Shown one piece after another: positions 13,801 to 23,957 of a stretch of 64,000 nt of DNA. A program made the position numbers and the translations under genes. Origin of the DNA: Mycteria americana (taxonomy: Eukaryota > Chordata > Aves > Ciconiiformes > Ciconiidae). How positions within the stretch are numbered: position 1 is the first letter of the stretch; every line of letters begins with the position of its first letter. Below the pieces are notes generated by a model, which was not told the DNA's origin, searched no databases, and was given only the letters and a program-made list of their open reading frames with translations. The stretch is taken from assembly GCF_035582795.1 (NCBI RefSeq), contig NC_134366.1, positions 5,872,828 through 5,936,827 on the forward strand, in the 5' to 3' direction.

Positions 13801-16800
13801 CACAGCCAGCCAGTGTACAGGTGCAAAGCCAGCCTGGCTGGAGCCGTGCCAGGGCTTGCTTTTTCAGAGCAGCAAGGACAAGCTCTGCCTCGACTGCTTT
13901 GTCTCCCTTCCTGCTATCCCGATGACGAAAAAAGGAATCTTTCTCTGGGGAAAGGTGCACATGCATGGAGGCATTATGGAGCATATGTGCGGGTGTGAGT
14001 TGGTAGGCAATATTACTCCATCTTCACTTTGCACTGAGGACACTCCCAGGGCACAACAAGTTCTCCTTCCTGCAGTTTCACTGCCTCTATCTCCAGCAGT
14101 GTAGCAACATTTGTTGTGCCCAGTTAGCAAAGTGTATCTTGAGTGCTGTAAATACACACCCATGCAGACACACTCCCAGCCTGTGCCCCACACCCAGTTC
14201 AAAGGATCGGATCTCACTGCAGGGCTCTTATTGCAGCTCAGTATATTAAGAAGTTACAGTTACACCAGCTCTCCATGCCACTGCCCCAGCAATGGAGGCA
14301 ATGGGTTCGACCAGTGCTTCTCCAAGCAGACCTCAAGGTCCCTGGAGCCGCAGCACAAGGACCCCCTCCCATTTACTTCAGAGGACCAGGTGGGGTCAGG
14401 ACTGTTAGTGGAGTTGCTCTCAGCCCCCATAATTTGCAAACTGCTGGCTCAGAGCACAGGAAAGCAAGCTCTGAAAGTCATTCTTCTCAACTCACGTCCT
14501 TGTTTGTTTTATAGCAAGACATTATCTGGGACTTTGCTTTTACATGGGACAATGCCCAAGGCATTCCTAGGGAGCAAATGTTCACTAAGGCTTCTGCATT
14601 TGTTGTTGTTATCACGGGTTATTGCACTGGTACCTAAACAGCCCAGCTGAGCTCAGGACCCTGCCATGCTGGGCATGCAAACACACAGTAAGGGACAGCC
14701 TCTAATCCAAAGCCTTTTATAGCTAGATAGAGAAGAAGAAAGGAAATGTGTGGGGAAGGATGCACAAAGAGATTAAATAAGGTGCCCAAGGTCATGTGAG
14801 AAGAGTGTGGCCGTCAGAACCAAACCTATTTTGCCCTGCTACCTTACTCCTCCTACTGAAGATGTTATCACTGCTTGTGGAAGGGGAGTAATTTGGAAGA
14901 CCCAACCTTCATTTAGTTAATTGCGCTTGTCACCAAAAAAATTCTGTAAATAACACAGGCAGCATGTTCTACATTTCAGCATGCCATAAAATATATTCCA
15001 CATTATTCATTTACCTCCTGGCTTTACAAGACTGTGATGATTAGTGACAGAGAAATATGTCAGAAAAATACCAAATGAGAAGAAAAAACAGATATAAACA
15101 CATACACACTCTGCTTGATCCCACTTTGACTGTACAATTGGGCTTCTGGTCCCAATTACAGCCCCAAGCTGGGTGATGCTGGCACAGAATGGTTTTCCCT
15201 GTGTCGATACAATGGTGAACGTCGTATCTGGACTTTTTACAATGGGGCAGATTCTGAGTTTCCCAGATAAGGATAAGAGCAGGTTTTCCTTCCCAGAGAG
15301 ATCTCCTGCCAGCCCTTGAATCTCCACATCTCTGTGGTTCCCTTGTGAGGCTTAAATTCCAGCCTTCCCAGGGGCTGCAGGCAGAAAAGAGGTGTCCTGG
15401 CAGAGCTCAGACCAACAGCCCAAGCACGCCATACCACACCGCAGATGCTCAAGCCATGTCTCACACCGAGCATTAGGGCTCTAGCACCTGAGTAACCTGA
15501 ACTCTTGCTTTGGGGAAGAAATGAGCCAGGCAGGGCTGCTGAGCCCAGCGCGGCCCACCCCACAACAATTTTAAGTGGTAGCTCATGAACTTGGGAAATG
15601 TGGCCATTCCTGACTCGGCAGATTCCTCCCAGCTGTCTCCAGAGCTGACAGCATCACTCAGTTTGTGTGTTACAGGAGGTGCGAAGGATCTGGTCTCATT
15701 GCACCAAGCCCTACCTCAACACCACAAGCATGATGGTCCTGGTTCACCCAAAGCACCTCTGCCCACAGTGTCCCACGCCTGTGATGAAGCAAACCTTACT
15801 TACAGATCTGTGACTCTGGAGACCTCAGCATCTTCTTCGATTCCTGCCATATGGTTTTGCAGTCCTCCTGGAGCTTATAAAACCGCTCTTTTCTCCAAGA
15901 GCCTGACTTCACTTTTAGCAGCTGGCTGCCTTTCAGGAGGAACTTCAGATCCTTGTCATCTTTCAGGCCTGCGGAGAAACAGTAGTGGTGATGTTGTAAG
16001 AGTCAGCTCAAGAAATGATGCACATAGGGTCTTCCCTTCTACAGGATACTAATCACAGCCATAGACAGACCACTGCAGTACAGCCAGGTCTGAGGAGGAC
16101 AGGAGAGCAGAGAGACCCAGAAATCTGCCATGCCACACTTTATGCTCACAAAAGAGGCTGGAGACCTGTAGATTTCTTAAATTGAGTTCAAAGACTTCTG
16201 TACTATAATTCTCAGGTAGTTTACAAACGTAAAATATCTTCTTCCCAGCAAATATAGTCTAATGTTAGGATGCAAAAACAACAACAAAACCAACAACATA
16301 ACAGTAAAAGCAGAGGAAAGAACGTTATATAACTTGTAATTGGAGTACTGTCAGGAACTTTCAAGTGATTTCAAACCTATTCTGTGACAAATTTCCTTTG
16401 TGGAAACAGGAATACACAAAGATATCTCTCTTCCTTCCCTGGTAAGCATTCCCATCCTATCCACATGGGAATTTTGAAGATCAGTGTCATGAAGCTTAGG
16501 ACATACACAGATAAGTTTGGTGACAGGCAGCATCACATCAATAAGGTAGCAATAAGATAGCAGCCATGCTCTCCTCATTGCCCAGCTAGCATCCAAGAGG
16601 ATCTTTATCTTTCTTACCCTACTAGGCCACCACAATGCCAAGTAGTAATAACCGGACCTTTTGGTTCCAGGAACTTCAGATTTCACATCTTAGGCTAGAT
16701 TCAGGAAGGCACTTAGACATCTAGAGAGGCAACAGGCATCTACTGAGACGTTGAAAACATAGATTTGGCATTCTACATGGTTTTGAATGTCTCAGCAGTA

Positions 16801-19800
16801 TATGACTTCCACATACCTAAATACCTTGGAGAATCTGTCCCTCAAACTAACCATTAATTACAGATCTGGAGCGTGTGGGCTGGGGAGGGTGAGAGCATGA
16901 AACATGAGAAACACATCCTGGGCTTTCTGTAATAGGCACCCTGCATCTCTCTGACATTGCATGAAAGGCTGGTTCAAAGCTGGTGAAACAGCATTTAACT
17001 CTGTAGTACTGACCAAGCATATCCCAACTCAGTGGGATTTTTGCTAACCTTATCTTGACAAGGAGATAACCACTTGGCCACTTGCAGCCACCTGACACTT
17101 ACATCATGGGAAATTTCCCAATGCTACGTAAACATAATGCAGGGTCTCACAAAGGAGAAATCCAAGTTAACTGATTTATGCAATAACATTTATATTGCAG
17201 TGTGGCATTCCCCTGGGACATTATATTGCAGTGTGGCATTCCCGTGTGACATTCCCCTGTGACATTGTTCTTCTCTGGAACACACAGCTGCTTTGAATTG
17301 TTGTTTTTTAAACAGGGCAAGGCAATAAACTACCAAGCATCACTTCAAGCCTGCTTGAAAAACAAAACCCAGCATGAGATCCAAGTGGCCAAAACCTCAG
17401 ACTCCTGACAATTCATACAGGAAACTGAAGTGCCAGGTGCTGCAGACCACCAAGGTGGGTCACGGTGGCAGCAGCAAAAAGCAGGACCATGTGTTTGTAG
17501 CTGGGATACGTTGGCCTAAAGAGAGCATTTTAGGTTGCCAAAGAAAGCCTGAGATCTCAGTCAGAGACAAATTAGGGGTGTCCAGTTTCCACTCAGTGAG
17601 CTGCTCACACCACTTCACTGATTTTGCAGATGCCAAGGAGCATGCCCGGAGCTGAGCCTGGCTGAGGCATCCAGAGTTGAAAGCACCCCAGTGGGAGCTG
17701 GAGATCCTGAAAAGGTGGCTGTGGCCTCTCTCTTTCCTCTACATTCAATTAGCTATCTCATTAATTAAGTGTCTTCCCGTGCTACAGCATCCCCTGGGCT
17801 TCTCAGCTCATGTCTGGTCTGGAGGTTCCCAAGAGGAGAATTTGAATAATTCCTCCTCTGGAAACCTCAGAAAGAAACTTGTGGAGAGAAGAAAAAAAGC
17901 CATCTCCTGCAAAGCATGGAAGGGTGAAAGATTGACCCCAGCTATAGGATGTGGGACACTGTCCTGGGTTTGCTGAGTTTCAAGCATACTTCAAGTTTCA
18001 AGCCCTGAGTTTCAGGGGCTGGCAAGAGGCCAAACCATCCAGAGGAAGGACAGACACCACAACAGCTTCACAGGTCCTTGGTCTCCGGAGTTGTGATGTT
18101 GAGGCTTCCTCTCCGAGGCAAAGGTCTTTCAAGCGCAGAGAAGATACCACAGGCTTCGGCCTCACTAATACCGCTGTGGTACCCCTCAAGGTTCCCGGAG
18201 AGGAAACAAACTTCTTCCTTCTCTCTATTCACCCACAACATTTCTGTTCTGGCTCCCAGCCTCATTCCCTCTCTTTCTTCAGATCCCAACCATGTGAGGC
18301 ATTGTTACAGGACTAGGAGGAGGACATGCCATCCTCGGGTGACATGAGGAGGAAAGCGGGAAAACCATCAATTCTTTTGGCTGCCTATGTGCATAAGCAT
18401 GTAATGAGAAATCCCTGTTAACTGTGGCATGTTTTGTTACACAGACACTGTATGCAGCATACGTAAAGTGTCATGCTACCTGGACATCCCAAAGAGCTGC
18501 ACCAATGTAATACAGGCAAATCCGGATGGGCACAAGCAGTGGTCAAGGGCAGATTCCTCTCCTCCAGGTTTGATCCACACGTCAGACACAAGCTGGAGCT
18601 CAGAGCCCTTCATCCTGCTCACCGGCACAGCCCAGTCAGTGCATTAGTGTGGGTCAAAACTCCCCTTCCTCTTCAGAGGATCTAACTATGGGTTGGGAGC
18701 AGCCCTCCCACTCATCCTTGGCCACTGTGCCTGAGGACCAGGCCAGGTGAAATGACTCAACAAAGGAGGCCACTGCACTTTGCAAAAGCAGGAGGGAAAG
18801 AGGAAGAGGGACGGTGCATGGTGAAAGCATGGCAAACATCAAAGATGGCAGGGAGCGTGAGTCAGAGGGCAGTGACAGAAGCCAGGGAGGGGATAGAGAC
18901 GAGCTTGCCTCTAGGAGACAGTGGGTTTGGCCAGGAAAGGGCAAGAGGACTAATCATGGGTGTCTAACAGCTCCGTCATTCCTTTGATGTGGAAGGCCTT
19001 TCAGATAGAGAGCAGTCACCCAGAGTTGACCTCTGCCGGTGGTGACCCCAGGTACTGACTGGACCACCCAACGGTGGGCCCAGAGGAAGGAGGGGCATCC
19101 CCTTAACCAGGTGGGCACAGCCTGTTTCAGGCCTGCTCTGCGTCTGTCTAGCAGCAGTTCAAGCTCAGACAGCTAAACTGACTGGGAAAGAGGGCCAGTG
19201 TTTTGGGCCCTGCCGGCTATGCCCAGTCCAAGCACTGCCACAGACTCTTTAAATGACCTTGGGTGAGTCACTTAGCTTCTCTATTCCTATCTACAAAGCA
19301 CCAGCATTTTGTTAGGCCAGAGATGGAGCAGAAAACGCTCTGATCTGCTGATAGAGGAACCACAAACGCACCCCTGATGTGCCAGTGGGACATTACTCTC
19401 AGTTGGCTATTTGAAGTGCTTTCCAGAAAAATACACCTTTTCGCAGCAGAAGCCTCATTTCAGGTTTTATGCCTGAACCAGCTCCTGAGGATTTCTGCCT
19501 AACAACCCCATGGAGCTGAGGAGGTTGGCAGTCCAGAGCTCCATCTCACAGCAATGGAAACTTGTATGAAAGAAAACAGAGTCGTCATACCCATACATCA
19601 TTTAAAAATTAAAAAAACTGTGCAGCAGGACAAGGATATTGGTTTCCAACTATACAACAACACTAGGCATGAGAAGCACAATCACCACACTGAAATAGAT
19701 GTCCAAATCCTGCCTAAAACATGTGGCAGGACCATGTCTTGCTTAGCGTCCTCTGTGAAATACCAAATACGTACCTGGCATGCAAAATTGCAGATGGGTT

Positions 19801-20960
19801 TCAAGGGTCAGGCCCCCCTCCTCGCAAAATATCAATCACACACTGTCTAAACAGAATATATTTAGTGTGCAGTAATGTTCAGAGTGAAAATCATGTTTGG
19901 CAAAGGCAGGAGTGCCTCAAGCACACAGAGCACTGCAATAACCACAAAGTTAATATACTGCACTATGAAGCTTTAGACACTAAGACATCAAAAATGTTAA
20001 CCATTGTATTATCCATCTCAGGTTTACAGCAAGCAGAGAACACAATAAAACAATATCTGTCATGGTAGAAGCAAGGCTTTGAGTTCACTAAGGAGATAGT
20101 TAGAATGATGTCTATAGAAGACAGTGATAATCCATATTTTTGCATTGCTCACTCGCAAATCTGCTGATATAAACACGTTAATTACAACTGCTATGAAACA
20201 AGCCTCTTCTTGCCTGTTCTCCTTCTCCCACCTGGTTTAAAACCAGACATAACTCAGGTTTGCCTGTTTAAAAGGGCAGAAAGCCTTTCTGATAAAATCC
20301 AAAGAACTCGGGTGGGTAAATGGTGATTTTCCATTTCCACCTGCCCTCTGTAGCCACAGAAATCAAGGGACTTGCATCCACTTGGGCTGTCTCTCCAGAG
20401 AGCGGGAACCAGTAGTGAGTTCATAGCCAGACACAGAACTTATGAAACTCCCTGAGTTTCCTCTTTCTTTTCATCTGGTGAATGCAGACCTCTGAGTGGT
20501 TCCTTGGGCTCTAATAGCAACTGGCAATACACCACTGAGAAGTCCTAAAATCAGGCAGGAAAAGGGCACTGCCTTCCCCAAACACCCTCGAGCAGCGACA
20601 GTTCAGAAAGCCCAGCAAGAGATTTGGAAACCGACCCTTTGCCAAAGAGGTCCCACTTTCTTTGATGCCTCAAATGAAGCAGTTTACACATCTGGCGGGT
20701 GGTTACAGGCAAAGGAAAGGAAAAGAAACCTCGGGAGTTTAAAAATAACCTTGGAGTTGCCTTTAGGGTGGAGCACTGCCTCTGCACAGGGAAAAGAGGC
20801 AGAAATGAAGCGGCTGCCAGCGTGTGGAAGTGCCGAGGGTCTGGCCAACTTGTCCCTTACCCAGCCTGATGCCGTTCAACGTGGCCACTCTACGGCTCTG
20901 CTCCCGTAGGACGTTTTCCTGGGACACGCTGCGCTTGGGCTGCCTTCGGAAGCACTGCAT
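4606..20960 (-). CDS. PLCD1: Phospholipase C delta-1, 5' part (coding exons 1-3; gene continues left of window)
   Basis: PLCD1 hydrolyses phosphatidylinositol 4,5-bisphosphate to IP3 and diacylglycerol at the plasma membrane. Three minus-strand exons (20960-20861, 15968-15804, 4834-4606) join in one frame of 494 nt and encode the N-terminal tail plus the PH domain that tethers the enzyme to PIP2. Using human numbering from memory, the ligand-contacting K30, K32, W36, R40 and K57 are all present (segments [23 protein letters not shown]), as is R105 in FKDQR. T107 is replaced by Asn. The N-terminus is of the longer MQC type, not the short MDSGRD type. All junctions are GT-AG with matching phases. 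PLCD3 and PLCD4 are less likely: the PH sequence is closest to PLCD1, and DLEC1 lies head-to-head as in human. EF-hand, catalytic and C2 exons are absent here and presumably lie left of position 1. Confidence 0.93.
9181..9550. repeat. Old tRNA-like palindromic repeat (degraded)
   Basis: The left end, GATTAGAGCACTTGTCTGAG, looks like a tRNA-derived A-box region. The right part (9441-9480) has GAACTGAACCCACATCTCC, like the complement of a tRNA-type B-box/'GGTTCAAGTCC' block seen in sauropsid repeats that begin and end with such blocks. Boundaries and family are uncertain. Confidence 0.3.
10532..10559. promoter_or_regulatory. Perfect 11-bp inverted repeat with forkhead-like cores
   Basis: ATGTAAATAGA and TCTATTTACAT form a perfect inverted repeat around the 6-nt spacer ATGATC. 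Each arm contains GTAAATA/TATTTAC, which fits the forkhead consensus TRTTTRY. It lies within PLCD1 intron 2. Any function is inference. Confidence 0.3.
11621..11662. repeat. 17-bp direct repeat, 25-bp period
   Basis: TCCTAAACTTCTTTCTT occurs at 11621-11637 and again at 11646-11662. This is a local tandem duplication next to the AP-1 motif cluster. Confidence 0.7.
11673..11701. promoter_or_regulatory. AP-1 motif pair with ATF/CREB half-site
   Basis: TGACTCA (11673-11679), TGACG (11681-11685) and TGAGTCA (11695-11701) lie within 29 bp of PLCD1 intron 2. The first and last are exact AP-1 heptamers in opposite orientation. This is a candidate intronic enhancer core based only on motif content. 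Confidence 0.35.
14766..14826 (-). repeat. MIR/CORE-SINE-like fragment (antisense)
   Basis: AGATTAAATAAGGTGCCCAA then GGTCATGTGAG, followed by GGCCGTCAGAACCAAACC, matches the antisense of the MIR core ('GTTAAGTAACTTGCCCAAGGTCACACAG...GCAGAGCC.GGATTTGAACC') with several mismatches. Confidence 0.55.
15804..15968 (-). CDS. PLCD1: PLCD1 coding exon 2 (first half of PH domain)
   Basis: This 165-nt exon sits between a CCGCAG acceptor and a T|GTAAGT donor. It encodes [19 protein letters not shown], then [18 protein letters not shown], then [18 protein letters not shown] and the first base of the next codon. These are beta-strands 1-4 of the PH domain, with the basic IP3/PIP2-binding residues preserved. 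Identity to human PLCD1 over this stretch is very high by eye. Confidence 0.95.
17185..17267. repeat. Tandem duplication, about 31-bp unit
   Basis: TATATTGCAGTGTGGCATTC occurs twice in succession. It is followed by a shorter iteration of the GACATTCCC(C/G)TGTG sub-motif. Unit boundaries are imperfect. Confidence 0.7.
19229..19300 (+). repeat. MIR/CORE-SINE-like fragment
   Basis: AGCACTGCCACAGACTC, then TGACCTTGGGTGAGTCACTT, then AGCTTCTCTATTCC match the conserved MIR core ('TGACCTTGGGCAAGTCACTTAACCTCTCTG'). Confidence 0.65.
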
Positions 20961-21130
20961 GATCCAGCGTGGGGCTCAGGGAGAGGCGTCGAGCGTTGGG
21001 AAGGATGGGGGGCCACGCCACCCCTGTGGGGATCCCTGCTCATCCAGGAGCCTCCCGTGTGCGCGGTGTCAAACGGGGAGGGAGCTGAGGCAGCAGGAGA
21101 GTGCAGGCAGAGGAAGGCAGGGGAGGGCAG
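20820..21130 (-). promoter_or_regulatory. PLCD1 5' end: CpG-rich promoter/5'UTR region
   Basis: The sequence around and upstream of coding exon 1 has many more CpG dinucleotides than its flanks (for example around 20870-20940, 20967-21005 and 21058-21080). It lies immediately 5' of the minus-strand ATG. No TATA box was recognised at a convincing distance. The transcription start cannot be placed from sequence alone. Confidence 0.5.
20861..20960 (-). CDS. PLCD1: PLCD1 coding exon 1 (N-terminal tail)
   Basis: The exon encodes 33 codons plus one base, beginning [10 protein letters not shown] and ending ATLNGIRL before the split Gly codon. The donor is G|GTAAGG (intron bases 20855-20860). The start is fixed by an in-frame TGA at 20976-20978, seven codons upstream, with no other ATG in between; A lies at -3. 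The tail is basic and resembles the N-terminus I recall for the longer vertebrate PLCD1 isoform, including an ALNG.RLG-like end. The phase (1 nt) fits the 2-nt lead of exon 2 exactly. Confidence 0.88.
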
Positions 21131-21577
21131 AGACCAGCTGGGGGTGGAACCGTGGGAAGTCTCTCCTCCTGCTTTGCTCACCAGCACACACTGGATGCAA
21201 AATTATACCGAGGCGCCTGCCAGCAGCTACCCAGGTAGAAGGAACAAATTTTCCTACAGTCATATGCCAGTGGGGTTTTATGCATCAATTCCAGGGGCTG
21301 GAGGAGTCCCAAATATTGTTTGTGGCTCCTAATTAGTGCCTAGGGCTTGTCAGCTTAGCCTGCCCACAAATGTCTGGATCAGAGAGCTTGGCTCCACCCT
21401 TTCTCTTCTGCTCAGAGCTGCTCCGTGCTGTTCCTGCTGACATGCAGTGAAGAGGAAGCTAAAAACACCTTTTAGCCAGCGCAAACGTAGCCCAAAAGCA
21501 GCTCGGAAACTGTGTTTTAATGCTTTTTTTTTCCCACCTAGAGAAGAGCATTTTCCTAAGACTCTGGAGAGTGCCTT

Positions 21578-21640
21578 CTCTGCCACTGATTTCCTATATG
21601 ACTTGGGTTAGTCACTTACCCTGTGTTTCTGCATAGCTCT
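21578..21640 (+). repeat. MIR/CORE-SINE-like fragment
   Basis: TCTGCCACTGATTTCCTATA, then TGACTTGGGTTAGTCACTTA, then CCCTGTGTTTCTGC aligns by eye with the MIR core and its upstream 'CTGCCACTGACTTCCTGTG' block. Confidence 0.6.
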
Positions 21641-21725
21641 GGATTTATTTTGGTAATTCAAATTTATCCTGCAATTGGGTACAGGGATAAGCCCCCATCA
21701 GTGGTTAAACAAGTCACTGATTACA

Positions 21726-22060
21726 CAGAATCAGAGAAAAAATCAGGTTGAAATGGACCTCTGGAGATCTCTAGTTCAACCACCCACTCAAAGTCAGGTC
21801 ACCTTCAAAGGCAGATCAGGTTGCTCACAGCCTTGTCCAGGTGAGTTTTGGATACCTCTAAGGACAGAGACTCCACAGCCAACCTAGATCCCTGTTCAAG
21901 AGCTTAGATGTTCTTGGTGAAGAATTTGTTCGTTATGACCACTATAAATTTCCTTTGCTGAAACTTGTGACCATTGCCCATTGTCCTGGCAATGGCTGGG
22001 ACTAAAATCCATCTCTTCACTAGCCATGACCCCTTCTGTGGTGAAATACAGCAGCTATAC
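21726..22060 (-). repeat. CR1 LINE 3' fragment (antisense)
   Basis: Starts AGAATCAGAG, then GGTTGAAATGGACCTCTGGA and TCTCTAGTTCAACCACC, the antisense of the avian CR1 3' end. It continues through degraded blocks equivalent to CAGGTTGCTCA.AGCC, GTCCAGGTGAGTTTTGG, CTCCACAGCCAACCT, AAGAATTTGTTC and CCATTGTCCTGGCA. It runs for about 330 bp before similarity is lost. 5'-truncated. Confidence 0.85.
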
Positions 22061-23515
22061 TTATTAAGCTGTTCCATCCTAGGTGAGTTTACAGACCTTG
22101 TTACAGACTACATTTTTTTTGTCATTGACTTTGCTAGCTGCTGCCCTGCCAGGCAAGCCAAGGGTGAAGATACTGCAGGGAGATGGAGTCAAGCTGGGGT
22201 GAATGTCCCTTACTGCAGAACCAGCATATGCATGAGAAACTTGACAGTGAACCACATGTCACCGTTTCTGCTGGAGACCTAATCGAAGGCTCTCCATCAC
22301 CAGCCCCTCATCATATTCAGCACAGGTTTTAGAAACATATTCTCTATTTCTGGTGTCTGGCGATCCAGCCATCTTCCCCTTCTTTCTCCGCATTTTGAAG
22401 GAAGCCCTACCAACACTCACAGATAAGCACAGAGGACTGGGTTATTTGACCAGCACAAGGACAGGATCAGAGTCATTAATTGCTGCCATATGCCATATGT
22501 AAGAAACTCTCCGGGGACAAAGCAGAGCCATTGCATGGCCTTGAACAGCAGTACAACTAATAATGCCTTATTCACACATAGCAAATACAAATCACAGACA
22601 GTGAAGGAGAAGAAAGACATTTCGTGGACGGGTCATTGCCGAACATGTTAGCCAGGCAGTCAGTAGGTGTTTGAGGAAACACCTCCAGCCTTTTCTGAGC
22701 CCCCTGCACATACAGGGGCTGGATGTTGGAGCTGTAATCTCTGTAGTGCTCCCCTGGGAGCTGGGAGCTTTGCTTTTGCCCTGGCTAGGAGGTGGGCACC
22801 ATGACGTAATGGCTAGATGATATTTATTAGCTAGCAGTCTCTGAGCACTTCCCATATTTCACATTGTACTGGAGAGGACTGATCTAATTAAAGGAGTAGG
22901 GAAGAGAGTGGTCTCCCATACTTGCCTTAGCAAAATAATTTGCTTCTGTGCACCAGCTCTCCTGTCTAGCAGCAGCCAGAGTCCCACAGGGATCGATTTG
23001 GGAGCACACAGAGCCCCCCTGCTTCATTTTCTCATGAATTCCTAATAAGCAGTGCCAGTGACAGCACTGCTTGGAGCTTTCCAGGCCCTCAGAGAACATT
23101 TTACTGTACTTATCCCTGAAGTTTGCACACACACAAAGCACAGGATCGGCATTCACCGAGTTTAGATACTTCTCCAGAACAGCAATGTGCAAGTTTTCTG
23201 TTGCGAGGGCTTCAGAGCTGTAAGGCAGTTAAAATCAGCTTGTTTTTAAAATGAAAATGAGATCATCGGGCCAGAAATGCCCTGCTTTGGGAAACAACAG
23301 ATCTGAATGTATTGTGGTCTTGAGGTCATTTAAAGACAATGCCACATCTCATAGACGAAGCCTGATGGATAAGTGTGACACTGTGGGTTACATGGCATTC
23401 CTTATCGATGTTACATGATGCTGCGTCACGCTCCGGCACTGGAGGAACTGATTCCTGCAAATGGCTTAAGGACAAATTCTCCAACCCTTATTCACCACAG
23501 GTAACACCTGACTGG

Positions 23516-23635
23516 GTCCAAAGCCTGCGAACACTCAAGCATGCAATTTTACCCATATGACCAATCCCACTGAAATCAATGGCGCTAGTCACATGAGTGA
23601 AGTTATTCATGTCCCCGTGCCCAGGATCGGGGCTG
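23516..23635. repeat. Palindromic sauropsid-type interspersed repeat, near full length
   Basis: From GGTCCAAAGCCTGCGAACAC, through the centre CCCACTGAAATCAATGGCG, then CTAGTCACATGAGTGAAGTT, to CCCAGGATCGGGGC. The layout matches the old repeat in which 'GATCCTGCAAACACTTACGC...' is mirrored around 'CCATTGAAGTCAATGGG'. Both ends point outward as diverged inverted copies. The family name is unknown to me. Confidence 0.5.
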
Positions 23636-23889
23636 TGCTAATCATCCTATCGATTCCAGCTGGATTACTCACGGAGCAAATGGAAATTGATGTGAATGAG
23701 GATGTCAGAATGTGGTCCCAAAGTTAGCAAAGTGCTTTAATATCCAGGAAACAGGCACTTGAGATGATAGAAAGGCTGTAGACTGGTAGGAAACGGGCTA
23801 TGTGAGAAAACTATTAATGCACAGGCTGCTCTTCAGACAATTTTCCAAAATGAATTAATCTCCATCACATCCTTACACAAAGGCTGCAG

Positions 23890-23957
23890 AGTCAGGAGTT
23901 GGACTTGATGATCTTTGTGGGTCTCTTCCAACTCAGGAGATTCTATGATTCTATGAA
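23890..23957 (+). repeat. CR1 LINE extreme 3' end (sense)
   Basis: AGTCAGGAGTTGGACTTGAT, GATCTTTGTGGGTCTCTTCC and AACTCAGGAG are followed by ATTCTATGATTCTATGA. The terminal octamer repeat is diagnostic of avian CR1 3' termini. Only the last ~70 bp are present, typical 5' truncation. Confidence 0.88.

Larger units (their letters stand above)
4835..15803 (-). other. PLCD1 intron 2
   Basis: This is an 11-kb intron without recognisable coding sequence on either strand. It holds an old tRNA-like/palindromic repeat (about 9181-9550), an inverted forkhead-like repeat (10532-10559), a short direct duplication (11621-11662), an AP-1 motif cluster (11673-11701) and an antisense MIR-like fragment (14766-14826). 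The remaining frames of up to about 180 codons lack similarity to anything I recognise. Confidence 0.75.
15969..20860 (-). other. PLCD1 intron 1
   Basis: Non-coding, about 4.9 kb. It contains a small tandem duplication (17185-17267) and a MIR-like SINE fragment (19229-19300). I looked on the minus strand for an alternative first exon of the MDSGRD type and found none that is convincing. Confidence 0.75.

Noticed and set aside
14111..14650. A 179-codon plus-strand frame in PLCD1 intron 2
   Set aside because: Low-complexity Ser/Leu composition, antisense to an intron, no family resemblance.
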